From: Devosia litorisediminis
GTDB lineage: Bacteria; Pseudomonadota; Alphaproteobacteria; Rhizobiales; Devosiaceae
Direction of reading: 5' to 3'
Length of the DNA stretch: 64,000 nucleotides
Assembly (NCBI RefSeq): GCF_018334155.1
Contig: NZ_JAGXTP010000001.1
Coordinates: 2,604,001 to 2,668,000, forward strand
Part shown: piece after piece, positions 24,643 to 33,543 of the stretch
Numbering within the stretch: the first letter of the stretch is position 1
Layout: each line of letters opens with the position of its first letter
Position numbers and translations under genes: made by a program
The notes under the pieces: generated by a model
The model's database searches: none
Told to the model about the DNA's origin: nothing
Seen by the model: only the letters and a program-made list of their open reading frames with translations

Positions 24643-27600
24643 TCAGACCGGCTGACTGCCCAGAACGGCGAGCAGACGCGGGTTGATCACGCCGGTTTCA
24701 CTCATGCCGGTGCCCCGCTCGAATGTGCGAATGGCTTCGGCAGTCTTGGGACCAACCAGACCGTCAGGGGTGCCGATGTCAAAGCCCAACTTCGCCAGCG
24801 CCATCTGCACCTTGGTGATCACTTCACGCGAGGTGATGGGTTCGCCGGCCACGAACTTGTCGGACCACGTCCCGATGGGCGCAAAATTGGCAGCCAGGTT
24901 GATCGGTGCTGACTTCCAGGCAGCCACCTCGGCCCCGACGCGGCTGACGGCTTCTGCGCTGAGCGACTTGGCGATATCTTCGCGTGCCTTGGCAGCGTCG
25001 GCGTCGCCCCCAAGGGCAGCCAGGGAGAACCATTTATAGGACTGCTCGAAATCTTGGGTAACGCCAAGACCGCGGGCATAGAGCATGCCCAGATTGAACT
25101 GGCTGTCGGTCATGCCGCGTGCGGCCGCCTGGGCGAACCATTCGGCTGCAGTTTCAAAGGCCTGCTCGCCCATCTGCCCGCTGGCATAGAGTGCCGCCAG
25201 ATTATGCATGGCCATGCGGTTGTCGGCATCGGCAGCGCGCTGATACCAGAGCTTGGCCAGTTCGAGATCTTTATCAACGCCGGTACCGGTCTCATAGAGA
25301 TTGCCCAGGCGATACTGCGCGGGCACGAAACCCTGCGCTGCCGAGCGTTCATACCAGACGGCGGCTTCTTCATAGCTCTGATCGACAGCGCGACCTTCGC
25401 TAAAGATGGCAGCCACTTCGAACTGAGCCTTGGCGTCGCCATCGGCAGCGGCCTGACGCAGTTCAACTGGTCCGACGGATTCGGTCGGCAGATCAAAGGT
25501 CTCGGGAATGGTAATCTTGCCACCAATGCTGCCCGTAGTGGCGGGCACGTCACCCATGGCGCCGTTCGGGGCAAAGGTCGCGCCGTTGCCACCGGTACTG
25601 GCCAGCAGCGATGGCGGCATTGGCGTGGTGGCCACATTGGAGCGGCTGAAGCTGGACACGTTGGGGTTGATCGAGGCCGTCGCGGTATCATCGACCATAT
25701 CGATGACGCGCGGCTCGGGCCGGACCAGCGATACGTCCTGCGATGCGGTTGGCTCACCAGCAGGCGCGGCAGGGGCCGCGGCGGGTGCGGGCTCTTCGAC
25801 GGCTGCCTGTTGTGGCTGTGCAGGCGCCATGCGCTGCATGACCAGATTGAGGGCCAGCATGGAGACAGCCACCAGCGTAGCGGCCAGCAGCAGCGGCCTG
25901 CGGTGGCGCACCAGGAAATTGGGCTGCGTGTCTGTGTCGGGCTCGGCAGTCACGCCGGCCGAGGTGACGGCATCAACTGCGGGAGCCTTGGGCTCGGACT
26001 TGCCCAGACGGATCCGGCGCTTGGGCTTTTCGACCTTGGCTGGTTTCTCCGCCTTGGCAGGCTTTTCGACTTTGACTGGCTTTTCTGGGGTCGGCTTGAC
26101 GTCCGGCTCGCGCAAGAGCGGCGCTGGCTCGGATGCCTTGTCGGGCATGAAGCGCGACAGGGCGCGGCTGATGACTGAGCCGCCGGCAACTTCAGGGACC
26201 GCAGTTTCGGCACGCGCACGCTGGGCGCGACGGGCGGCGGCCACGAAGGTGCTGGTACTGTTCTGGCTAGCCTGAGCTTCAGCGGGCGATACCGCAGGCG
26301 CAGACGACTTGAAGGACTCAGCGCCCGACGGGGAAAAGCTGGACTGCGGGCGCGGTGGACGCTCCACGCTGCCTGGATCAAAGGCGGGGCGGTCTACTGG
26401 CGTGGTTGCGGTTGGCTTTTCGACAAACGCAGCTGGGGCTTCTGGTCTTGCTGTCTGGGGCGGCGCCTCGGGCTCGTGTGCCATTGGCGGCGGCTGGGTA
26501 GCGCCAACCTTGGCAGCCAGAGCCGAGCGGACAGGGCCGGCATTCTTGAAGCCGGGATCAACCAGTGGTGCGTCATCGCCCGGATTGGCGGGCATGGCAT
26601 CATCGTCGTCGTCAGACGGCGCAGTGCCCAGAGCAGACAGCATGGCTTCGAGCCGCTCGGCGCGGCTTTCTCCGGGCGCTTCAGTGGGCGGTGTGGTCAG
26701 ACCAAAACTAGTCGAAGATCTGGTGGCTGGCTGGGCGGGTTGAATTTCAGCCGCAGTGGGCGCAGTCGGGGCGGATGCAGCCGCACGATTGGTGAGCACC
26801 GCTTCGAGCCGCGTCAGGCGCTCGGCGGTATCCTTGCCAGCTGTGTTGAACAGCGCCGTCATGCGCTCTTCTAGTGCATTCATGCCGTCGGGACTCATCC
26901 CGGCAGCAGCCGGGGTCGATTTGGCGACGGCCTGCGAGGTGCGTTCAGCAACCAGTTCGGCCAGGGTTTCGTAGTCGGGGGTTTTGCCAGCGCTCTTGAT
27001 CATGCCGGCCAGGCGGTCTTCAATGCTCTTGAGGCTGTCCGGACCGAACATGGCGACTGGTGCGGGTGCCTTGCGGGTCAGGGCATCGCTGGTGCGCTCG
27101 GCAACCAGTGTTGCAACGGCCTCGATATCGGCGGCATCGCTGGAGTCCGAATAGAGCTTGGCCAGGCCATTGAGCTGGGCGCCGGTTTCATCCATGCGCT
27201 GCATCAGCAGCTTGAGCTGGCTTTCAACATTGGCGCTGTCTGCGGCCGGCTGGATGCGCTCGGAGAGGGCGCCAATCTGGCTTTCAATCCGGTCAAAGCG
27301 CGGCTCCATGCCCGAAAGCACAGCTTCGCGAAGGGCCGATACATCCTGCTTGAGACCAGCAACGTCGCCATTGGCGACCTCGAAATCGCCAATACGGGCG
27401 GCCAGGGCATCAACCTTGCTGATCAGCGCGCCAGGGGCCGCATCGCCATTGTGCATGGCCTGGGTAAAGGCGGCCATCTCGGCTGTCAGTCGTTCGAAGT
27501 CGCCTGAGGGCAGACCGATGTTCTTTTCGATGGAATCAATGCGGTCATAGACATTGCGCACGCTGGCTTCGATGGCCTGCATGGTGGGGACAAGGCTCGC

Positions 27601-28368
27601 GGCGCCTTCCGTCTGCGGTGCAGCGGCGATCCGATCCTCGCGGACGATCTCGCGCTCCATTTGCTGGGCCTGCAGTTCGGCAAGCTTGCCCACTGTGCTG
27701 GACACGTCATCAAGGCGCTTGTTGATGGCGGTCAGGTCCACCTTGGGACCCTGCTCGATCAACTGGGCCAGTGCGCCGATCTGGGATTCGAGGCGCTTGA
27801 CCTGACCGGTTTCGCCGACGGCACCGGCAAGCAGTTCCACGACATGGGTAAGCTGCTCAACCTGGCTGGCAACTTCGTGCACGCTGCCATGGTTGTTACG
27901 CTGCGATTTCAGTTCGGTTTCAAGCCGACCAAGGCGACCCGAGAGGCCACCGACCAAGGAATTGAGTTCACGGAATTCAGGGGTATCGACAACACGACGC
28001 CCCAACCCGGCCGCGGTGCCCGACATCTGTCGGCCGCGAATTTCGGCGATGGCGCTGGCCAGCGCGTCGTCTTCATCATCGTGATGGGCGGCTTCATCGC
28101 GTTCGCTGAAACGATCAACGGCACGCTTGACGGTGCGCAGAGCCTCGCGACGGCGGACGGCAGGTTCGGGGCCGATCACCTGATCGCGCAGATTGCGGAC
28201 GCGCTGGGTCAGCCCCGTCAGGGCGGGCTCGGGCTCTTCGATCTGGGCGTAGCGCCCCTCAACCTGATCAAGCAGGGCTACCAGTTCACCACGCAAGGCC
28301 TGCCACTCGCCCGGCTGCGGTTCACGAGCCGGGTCGGTCATATCCTGAAAAGAGTGCGCGCGGGCCAT
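24643..28368 (-). CDS. podJ: PodJ-like polar localization factor with SEL1 and peptidoglycan-binding domains
   Basis: A 1241-residue protein. A cytoplasmic coiled-coil region (about 1-560) and a Pro/Ala-rich linker are followed by a Lys-rich repeat (KPVKVEKPAKAEKPAKVEKP, about 770-790). One TM helix is at about 818-842 (RPLLLAATLVAVSMLALNLV). The periplasmic part has four SEL1 repeats (about 985-1150, e.g. AQYRLGNLYETGTGVDKDLE). A C-terminal PG_binding_1 domain follows (about 1178-1240, GLVGPKTAEAIRTFERGTGM). This layout matches PodJL of Rhizobiales, which marks the growing or new pole and recruits division and polarity proteins. A run of eight C residues lies just upstream (28396-28403). Confidence 0.85.
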   Translation of the reverse strand: MARAHSFQDMTDPAREPQPGEWQALRGELVALLDQVEGRYAQIEEPEPALTGLTQRVRNLRDQVIGPEPAVRRREALRTVKRAVDRFSERDEAAHHDDEDDALASAIAEIRGRQMSGTAAGLGRRVVDTPEFRELNSLVGGLSGRLGRLETELKSQRNNHGSVHEVASQVEQLTHVVELLAGAVGETGQVKRLESQIGALAQLIEQGPKVDLTAINKRLDDVSSTVGKLAELQAQQMEREIVREDRIAAAPQTEGAASLVPTMQAIEASVRNVYDRIDSIEKNIGLPSGDFERLTAEMAAFTQAMHNGDAAPGALISKVDALAARIGDFEVANGDVAGLKQDVSALREAVLSGMEPRFDRIESQIGALSERIQPAADSANVESQLKLLMQRMDETGAQLNGLAKLYSDSSDAADIEAVATLVAERTSDALTRKAPAPVAMFGPDSLKSIEDRLAGMIKSAGKTPDYETLAELVAERTSQAVAKSTPAAAGMSPDGMNALEERMTALFNTAGKDTAERLTRLEAVLTNRAAASAPTAPTAAEIQPAQPATRSSTSFGLTTPPTEAPGESRAERLEAMLSALGTAPSDDDDDAMPANPGDDAPLVDPGFKNAGPVRSALAAKVGATQPPPMAHEPEAPPQTARPEAPAAFVEKPTATTPVDRPAFDPGSVERPPRPQSSFSPSGAESFKSSAPAVSPAEAQASQNSTSTFVAAARRAQRARAETAVPEVAGGSVISRALSRFMPDKASEPAPLLREPDVKPTPEKPVKVEKPAKAEKPAKVEKPKRRIRLGKSEPKAPAVDAVTSAGVTAEPDTDTQPNFLVRHRRPLLLAATLVAVSMLALNLVMQRMAPAQPQQAAVEEPAPAAAPAAPAGEPTASQDVSLVRPEPRVIDMVDDTATASINPNVSSFSRSNVATTPMPPSLLASTGGNGATFAPNGAMGDVPATTGSIGGKITIPETFDLPTESVGPVELRQAAADGDAKAQFEVAAIFSEGRAVDQSYEEAAVWYERSAAQGFVPAQYRLGNLYETGTGVDKDLELAKLWYQRAADADNRMAMHNLAALYASGQMGEQAFETAAEWFAQAAARGMTDSQFNLGMLYARGLGVTQDFEQSYKWFSLAALGGDADAAKAREDIAKSLSAEAVSRVGAEVAAWKSAPINLAANFAPIGTWSDKFVAGEPITSREVITKVQMALAKLGFDIGTPDGLVGPKTAEAIRTFERGTGMSETGVINPRLLAVLGSQPV

Positions 28369-28578
28369 AAACGATACCTGTCATGAAAAGACGGTCCCCC
28401 CCCCGCGATTCAACACGAAGGTATGACGCTCACTCTTGGGATTTTATGGTAAAGAACCCGTTAAGCATTGCCGCATTAAGCCAGTGCCGGACCCCTAGAG
28501 AGCTGATTTTCTAGTGGTTTACGACTACAGGGTGACGATACACCCCTATTGTCCACGCGCTGGGAGGCCGACGCCAAT

Positions 28579-29250
28579 ATGACACGCCGCCGTATCATCA
28601 TCGTTGACGACCATCCGCTGTTCCGCGCTGCCTTGCGCCAAACCCTTTCTGGTGGCGATGCAACCGTGACGGTCGAAGAGGCAGGTGATCTGGCTGGCTT
28701 GAGCTCTGCGCTCGACGCTGATCGCGATTGCGATCTGGTGCTACTGGACCTCAACATGCCCGGCGTGCGGGGGTTTTCGGGGCTCTTGCTGCTGCGGGCG
28801 CAATATCCCGATATTCCCGTAATGATCATTTCTGCGGTTGAGGACAGCACGGTTGTGCGCCGCGCGTTCGAGTTGGGAGCTGCGGGCTATCTGCACAAAT
28901 CTGTGGGGCCAACAGAAATCCGTCGCGCCATCGAAACCGTGCTCTCGGGCGAAGTGTTCGTGCCCGAAGGGACGACGCTGAGCGGCGATGATGATCACAC
29001 GGCCCTGATGCGCCGCCTGTCAACGCTCACGCCGCAGCAGGTCCGCGTGCTGATGATGCTCAGTGACGGGCTGATGAACAAGCAAATCGCCTATGAGCTG
29101 ACCATCTCGGAAGCCACGGTCAAGGCGCATGTCTCTGCCATTCTGCAAAAGCTGGACGTCGATAGCCGCACCCAGGCGGTGATCGCGGCGGCGCGGATTG
29201 AGGATGGCCAGTTCGAGGCGCTGTTTTCCACGGGCCCCGAAAAAGTCTAA
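28579..29250 (+). CDS. NarL/LuxR-family response regulator
   Basis: A 223-residue regulator with an intact receiver: acidic pair Asp10-Asp11 (IVDDHP), phospho-acceptor Asp57 (VLLDLNMPG), Ser in MIISAVED and Lys in LHKSVGP. The C-terminal LuxR helix-turn-helix is at about 150-205 (LTPQQVRVLMMLSDGLMNKQ, ISEATVKAHVSAIL). ATG 28579 follows TGGGAGGCCGACG; the TTG at 28549 would place the start before this ribosome site. It overlaps pyrD convergently by 4 bp. No adjacent kinase; the PAS hybrid kinase at 15573 is one candidate partner. Confidence 0.92.
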   Translation: MTRRRIIIVDDHPLFRAALRQTLSGGDATVTVEEAGDLAGLSSALDADRDCDLVLLDLNMPGVRGFSGLLLLRAQYPDIPVMIISAVEDSTVVRRAFELGAAGYLHKSVGPTEIRRAIETVLSGEVFVPEGTTLSGDDDHTALMRRLSTLTPQQVRVLMMLSDGLMNKQIAYELTISEATVKAHVSAILQKLDVDSRTQAVIAAARIEDGQFEALFSTGPEKV

Positions 29251-30356
29251 AGGCGTCCCTTGCCCTGCGCCCAGTCTGCAGATCTGCTCCCGACCAGCTG
29301 GGCGATATTGGTCTTGCCCTGCGCCCGAACGGCGGCAACAAGACCACGCTTGATGGTGTCGAGCAGTTCAAGACCGCCAAACACCAGCGCGGAGTAGAGC
29401 TGAACGGCGTTGGCGCCTGCCTCGAACTTGGCCAGGGCCGATTGCGGCGAGTGGATCCCCCCCACCCCGACAATGGGCAGATCGCCAACGCGCTGTCGCA
29501 TCTGGGCAAGCTTCCGGGTCGACAGATCAAACAGCGGCTTGCCCGAGAGCCCGCCAGTTTCCTCGGCATTTTCCAGCCCGGCCACCGCATCGCGGGTAAT
29601 GGTGGTGTTGGAGATGATCAGCCCGTCCAGGTCGGTGGCCAGAACGACCCTGGCGATGGAATCCAGCGCCGCCTCATCGAGATCGGGGGCAATTTTGAGG
29701 AAGACCGGCACCCGTGTCCTGGCCTTGGCCCGGGCTGAAAGAATTTCACCCAGCAGGCGCTGCAGGGCTTCGTCAGCCTGCAGATTACGCAGGCCAGGGG
29801 TGTTCGGGGAGGAGATATTGGCGGTCAGGTAATCGGCAATGTCCGCGAACTTCTGCACCCCGAGCACATAGTCGGCGACGAAGTCGTCGCTATCCTTGTT
29901 GGCACCGATATTAACGCCCAAGGCAGCGGGAACACGCAGCCCCTTGAGCCGGGCGAAGGCGGCTTCATGGCCCTCATTGTTGAACCCCATGCGGTTGATG
30001 ACGCCATCTGCACCGGACACGCGGAACAGGCGCGGCTTGGGGTTCCCCGTCTGGGGGCGCGGCGTGACCGTGCCGATCTCGACCATGCCGAAGCCCATCT
30101 GGGCCAAGGGGCGCGGCACTTCGGCATTCTTGTCAAAGCCAGCCGCCATGCCGACAGGGTTCTGCAAATCAAGACCGCACAGAGTGGTGCGCAATTCGGC
30201 GCTATCGGGGTGGACCTGATCGGGTGCCAAACCGAGCCGAAGCGCGGTAATCGTCGCCAGGTGCGCGGTTTCGGCGTCCATCTTGAGCAGGGTCTGCTTG
30301 GTCAGGCCAGAAACGGCTGGAACACGTAATAGCGGCGCAAGCGCGGAAAAAATCAT
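29247..30356 (-). CDS. pyrD: dihydroorotate dehydrogenase (quinone), class 2
   Basis: A 369-residue FMN enzyme that oxidises dihydroorotate with ubiquinone, the fourth step of pyrimidine synthesis. It has the class 2 N-terminal membrane-association helices, GMAAGFDKNAEVPRPL, INRMGFNNEG and the catalytic Ser in NISSPNTPGLRNLQ. IISNTTITRDA and IVGVGGIHS are also seen. It overlaps the upstream DUF952 gene by 4 bp, so both are translated from one message. Confidence 0.96.
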   Translation of the reverse strand: MIFSALAPLLRVPAVSGLTKQTLLKMDAETAHLATITALRLGLAPDQVHPDSAELRTTLCGLDLQNPVGMAAGFDKNAEVPRPLAQMGFGMVEIGTVTPRPQTGNPKPRLFRVSGADGVINRMGFNNEGHEAAFARLKGLRVPAALGVNIGANKDSDDFVADYVLGVQKFADIADYLTANISSPNTPGLRNLQADEALQRLLGEILSARAKARTRVPVFLKIAPDLDEAALDSIARVVLATDLDGLIISNTTITRDAVAGLENAEETGGLSGKPLFDLSTRKLAQMRQRVGDLPIVGVGGIHSPQSALAKFEAGANAVQLYSALVFGGLELLDTIKRGLVAAVRAQGKTNIAQLVGSRSADWAQGKGRL

Positions 30357-30709
30357 TTTACCGCCTCCGGCAGTTCGCAGCTACCCTCGGCCGTCACACT
30401 GAGCGGCGCCTCCCAGGCAATGTTGGCGATGGGCAATGGCCCGCCATAGAGGTGGGGAAACAGCGCGCCGCCGCGCGACGGCTCCCACACCAGATCATCA
30501 CCCAAATCGGCGCTGCGTACCGCCAGCAGGACGAGGCCAGACTGGCCAGCGAAGTGCAGGCGCAGGGTTTCCGCCAACTGCGCGGCAGTGGAAAAATGGA
30601 TGTAGCCATCCTTGGCATCGATCGGCATGCCGGCAAAAGACGCCGCTTTGCGTGCCGGGGCGAAACCGATTTCGGTGGCGATTTTATAGACGAATTCCGG
30701 GGTGCTCAT
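30353..30709 (-). CDS. DUF952 family protein
   Basis: A 118-residue protein from ATG 30709 (MSTPEFVYKIATEIGF). DUF952 features include GYIHFSTAAQLAETLRLHFA and LVWEPSRGGALFPHLYGGPL, the fold seen in ADP-ribosyltransferase-like small proteins. Longer in-frame starts lack a ribosome site. In alphaproteobacteria it is commonly coupled to pyrD, as here (ATGA-type overlap). No function is established to my knowledge. Confidence 0.88.
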   Translation of the reverse strand: MSTPEFVYKIATEIGFAPARKAASFAGMPIDAKDGYIHFSTAAQLAETLRLHFAGQSGLVLLAVRSADLGDDLVWEPSRGGALFPHLYGGPLPIANIAWEAPLSVTAEGSCELPEAVK

Positions 30710-30841
30710 GAGCGCGAACCTAATGGGGAGCGCAGACGGCGGCAAGCGCTGGATGGGTGCTCTTTACAGGGGATGGGGAGCGGCATATATCTAGGACTTA
30801 ATTCCACATATAAGACATGTTTCCTCTTCAGGCCTCTCGCC

Positions 30842-31483
30842 ATGCTGTCACATAGAGCTATCTGGGATGGAATAGATGCCCTGGCGCGACGCCATGGTCA
30901 TTCCGTCTCGGCCCTTGCCAAGCTGGCCGGTCTGGATGCCACGGCATTCAATGTATCCAAGCGGGTCAGCAAGGATGGGCGCGAACGCTGGCCATCGACC
31001 GAGAGCATTTCCAAGATATTGGAAGCGACCGGGGAAAGTTTCGACACGTTCCTGTCGGGCGCCGGGGCCTTCATGCAGCTCAACGACAATCTGCCCAACC
31101 GCACGGTGCCCCTGTTGGGGCTGGCACAGGCAGGCAGTGGCGGCTTTTTTGACAGTGCGGGCTTCCCTGCCGGGCAAGGCTGGGACGAGATTTCGCTGCC
31201 TACACCTCAGGAGGGCGGCATCTACGCGCTCGAGGTGCATGGCGATTCCATGGAGCCGCTCTATCGCGAAGGCGACCGCATTGTCGTTTCCCCCACCGAG
31301 CAGGTACGGCGCGGCGACCGGGTGGTGGTCAAGACCCGCGATGGCGAAGTGATGGCCAAGATCCTGGCCCGACAGACTGGGCGCCAGATCGAACTGCACT
31401 CGCTCAATCCGGCCTATGAGCCCCGCATCTTCGACTTGGTCGAGGTCGAGTGGATCGCGCGGATCATCTGGGCCAGCCAATGA
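30842..31483 (+). CDS. HTH / S24 peptidase-type repressor
   Basis: A 213-residue CI/LexA-like protein. The N-terminal HTH (about 5-70, SVSALAKLAGLDATAFNVSK) is joined to an S24 domain with catalytic Ser136 in VHGDSMEPLYREGDRIVV and Lys173 in GEVMAKIL, 37 residues apart as in LexA. A candidate self-cleavage site is Ala97-Gly98 in LGLAQAGSGG. ATG 30842 is used; the frame is open to 30452 but only antisense to DUF952. Translational coupling (ATGA) to the acetyltransferase gene suggests it represses that operon. Many relatives are chromosomal regulators, not phage repressors. Confidence 0.9.
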   Translation: MLSHRAIWDGIDALARRHGHSVSALAKLAGLDATAFNVSKRVSKDGRERWPSTESISKILEATGESFDTFLSGAGAFMQLNDNLPNRTVPLLGLAQAGSGGFFDSAGFPAGQGWDEISLPTPQEGGIYALEVHGDSMEPLYREGDRIVVSPTEQVRRGDRVVVKTRDGEVMAKILARQTGRQIELHSLNPAYEPRIFDLVEVEWIARIIWASQ

Positions 31484-31944
31484 TCATCACGGCGGCGACC
31501 GCGAGTGATCGTGCAGATTGGGCAGCGTTGCGCCAGGCGCTGTGGCCGCGCCATGGGCTCGACACTCATGCTGCAGCCATTGCCCAGATACTGGCGGCGC
31601 CAAAGGATCTGGCAAACTTCGTTGCACGAACGGCAGATGGCTCGGCAGTGGGGATAGCTGAGGCAGCGCTTCGGCATGACTATGTCAATGGTTGCCAGAC
31701 GAGCCCGGCCGCGTTTCTCGAAGGCATTTATGTCGTGCCCGAGCATCGGCGCAATGGCGTTGCCCGCATGCTGGTGGACGCCGTCGAGGATTGGGCCAGG
31801 CGGCTGGGGTGCAGCGAATTTGCATCGGATGCCGCGATAGACAATACCGAAAGCCATCGCATGCACGCCGCTTTGGGGTTCGAAGAGACACAGCGCGTCG
31901 TCTATTTCCGCAAGGCGCTCTCCAATGACCCCGCCGACCATTGA
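31480..31944 (+). CDS. AAC(6')-type aminoglycoside N-acetyltransferase
   Basis: A 154-residue GNAT acetyltransferase. It matches, from memory, the AAC(6')-I subfamily (for example AAC(6')-Iy) at RHDYVNGC-x-TSP, FLEGIYVVPEHRRNGVARML (acetyl-CoA-binding motif A) and ALGFEETQRVVYFRK. These enzymes acetylate the 6'-amino group of aminoglycosides using acetyl-CoA. ATG 31480 overlaps the S24 gene stop. Resistance is not shown: chromosomal homologs can be silent or have other amine substrates. The 3' end overlaps the DUF2087 remnant. Confidence 0.87.
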   Translation: MIITAATASDRADWAALRQALWPRHGLDTHAAAIAQILAAPKDLANFVARTADGSAVGIAEAALRHDYVNGCQTSPAAFLEGIYVVPEHRRNGVARMLVDAVEDWARRLGCSEFASDAAIDNTESHRMHAALGFEETQRVVYFRKALSNDPADH

Positions 31945-32163
31945 TCCCAAACGCGTCGACAAGGTCGCGCGGTGCTTTGATGGTGCGGGCCGACTGCTGC
32001 GCTGGCCATCCAAGCGGGCCGATCAGTTGCTCGTGTCGGGGGTGGTCTGGATCTGGTCCGCCGCACGCCCGATGGCCGGGTCTACCGGCACATCGCACAT
32101 GCGGTAGGCGACGTTGCAGCGCTGCTGGCGCGGCTGGCCGACACAGGGCTCGCCCCCTCCTGA
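31925..32163 (+). pseudogene. DUF2087 remnant with internal deletion
   Basis: The first frame (ATG 31925) encodes the DUF2087 start, RCFDGAGRLLRWPSKRADQL. The family's C-terminal part, GLDLVRRTPDGRVYRHIAHA then ALLARLADTGLAPS, continues in another frame to TGA 32161. The middle of the domain, about 30-35 residues, is missing at about 32035-32045. This reads as an out-of-frame deletion of roughly 100 bp. It overlaps the acetyltransferase by 20 bp, so it was once the third gene of that operon. Family assignment is from memory. Confidence 0.7.
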
Positions 32164-32179
32164 TCATTGTGCAGCCGAC

Positions 32180-32569
32180 CTAAAGACACCCTGCCCTGTC
32201 GAACATGTCGGCGACAATGATGGGCGTTGCTGGCGTATTGCTCCATCTCGCACTATCCGGTGCCGCTGCGTGCAATGCCTCAAGAACGCTGTGCTTGGTG
32301 AGGCTGATATCGGTGTTGCACCTGACTGGGGAGATCCCGCGCGCCTCGGCCTGCTGCAACAGAGCCCTGGTGGTCTCACCCAAAGCCGCCAGATAGGCAG
32401 TGACAGCCATACGAGCGCCGCGATCGCCGTCAGCGCGTTCGGCGAGCTCAAATACCTGCGCAATCGAGATCATTCCTGTGTCGGTGCTGCTCGCTGTCTG
32501 GGCGACCGCAAGCGTTGGCGTCAGGGAGAGCAGCGCTGCGAACAGCACGGGCTTGAGTGCGGGTGACAT
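32180..32569 (-). CDS. exported hypothetical protein, 129 aa
   Basis: A 129-residue protein with a clear Sec signal peptide (MSPALKPVLFAALLSLTPTL, cleaved near AVAQ). The mature part is largely helical (RMAVTAYLAALGETTRALLQ) with two Cys (SPVRC and RAGCL), probably a disulfide in the periplasm. A Rap1a-like immunity fold was considered because of the paired Cys and helices, but its signatures are not seen. It diverges from the DUF2975/HTH operon across a shared promoter region. Confidence 0.7.
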   Translation of the reverse strand: MSPALKPVLFAALLSLTPTLAVAQTASSTDTGMISIAQVFELAERADGDRGARMAVTAYLAALGETTRALLQQAEARGISPVRCNTDISLTKHSVLEALHAAAPDSARWSNTPATPIIVADMFDRAGCL

Positions 32570-32621
32570 TGGATGGCCTTATCGTTCTATGATGGTTCCG
32601 TATTCTTTTGCGATGTTTTAT

Positions 32622-32636
32622 TATTGTCAAACAATA
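32622..32636. promoter_or_regulatory. palindromic operator candidate
   Basis: TATTGT-CAA-ACAATA, a perfect 6-bp inverted repeat with a further ATTGTT half-site just downstream. It is in the AT-rich divergent region between 32569 (-) and 32674 (+), a likely site for the HTH protein at 33267. Confidence 0.5.
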
Positions 32637-32673
32637 ATTGTTGGGCTATACCTATTTCATCGAATGGAGACCG

Positions 32674-33261
32674 ATGATGATCGACACACGCGTGAACCCG
32701 CTGCAGAGCGATATCGCCAATTTCAGAATACCAGTCGCTTCGCGCACTGCGTTGACCTTCAACGCGCTGGCGCTATGCGTGATCGCTGCAGCGGCGCTGC
32801 TGCCCGTTGCGCTGGTGCTTTACTGGGGCCTGGTGGACCGCCAGGACATACTGGCCATGACCGGGATAAGTAGCGACGCTCTGGGTGTCGTGACGCCGGT
32901 CAGGCGCCTGCTGGCCGCCGGGATCGGGATAGTGGGCGTTGCGCCCCTGATATGGGGGCTCGTGCGCCTGCGGCGCTGCTTTTCCGAGTTTGCCCAGGGG
33001 CGACCATTTTCGGCGCGCGGGATTGGCGGATTGCGGGATTTTGCAGCCGGCATCGGCCTGGGCATCATCACCAAGGCGTTGAGTTTCAGCGCACTGACGG
33101 TATTGCTGAGCTGGCATGCGCCGGCGGGCATGCGGCAGCTGTCTGTGCAGATCAGTAGCGACATGTTGCTGATGACGCTGTTTGCCGCGACTATCGCCGC
33201 CTTGGCATGGGCAATGGAAAAAGCCGCAATCCTCGCTGAAGAAAACAGTCAGTTCGTCTGA
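32674..33261 (+). CDS. DUF2975 domain membrane protein
   Basis: A 195-residue membrane protein with four predicted TM segments (about 33-56, 80-100, 122-142, 158-178) and the DUF2975 cue FSEFAQGRPFSARGIGGLRD between TM2 and TM3. ATG 32674 follows TGGAGACCG. It is paired with a YozG-like Cro/C1 regulator 5 bp downstream, the same pairing as YoaS/YozG in Bacillus. Function unknown; the pair behaves like a membrane protein with a dedicated small repressor. Confidence 0.85.
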   Translation: MMIDTRVNPLQSDIANFRIPVASRTALTFNALALCVIAAAALLPVALVLYWGLVDRQDILAMTGISSDALGVVTPVRRLLAAGIGIVGVAPLIWGLVRLRRCFSEFAQGRPFSARGIGGLRDFAAGIGLGIITKALSFSALTVLLSWHAPAGMRQLSVQISSDMLLMTLFAATIAALAWAMEKAAILAEENSQFV

Positions 33262-33266
33262 GGCTC

Positions 33267-33488
33267 ATGAGTATCAAAATCAATCTCGCCGTCATGCTCG
33301 CCCTGCGCAACGTCAAGTCCAAGGATCTGGCCGAGCATATCGGAATTACCGAGGCCAATCTGTCACTGCTCAAACAGGGCAAGGTAAAGGGCATAAGGTT
33401 CGAGACGCTCGATGCCATTTGCGATTACCTAGACTGTCAGCCCGCCGACATTCTCGAATACGTTCCAGCAACGGTCGCCGCTGACTGA
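33267..33488 (+). CDS. small Cro/C1-type HTH regulator (YozG-like)
   Basis: A 73-residue single-domain regulator: MSIKINLAVMLALRNVKSKD, the HTH LAEHIGITEANLSLLKQGKV and ETLDAICDYLDCQPADILEY, a pattern typical of the YozG subfamily that accompanies DUF2975 proteins. It starts 5 bp after the DUF2975 stop and is cotranscribed with it. The palindrome at 32622 is its candidate autoregulatory site. Confidence 0.9.
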   Translation: MSIKINLAVMLALRNVKSKDLAEHIGITEANLSLLKQGKVKGIRFETLDAICDYLDCQPADILEYVPATVAAD

Positions 33489-33543
33489 CCAGTCGCGGCA
33501 CTTGCAGCGTCAACACTCCATCTTTTTCATTGAGGTCAACCAG

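Noticed and set aside
30842..31483. Considered as a prophage CI repressor
   Set aside because: No integrase, structural or lysis genes nearby; the gene is coupled to a chromosomal acetyltransferase.
32180..32569. Considered as a Rap1a-type type VI immunity protein
   Set aside because: The signal peptide and two Cys fit, but the family's conserved motifs and any neighbouring effector gene are absent.
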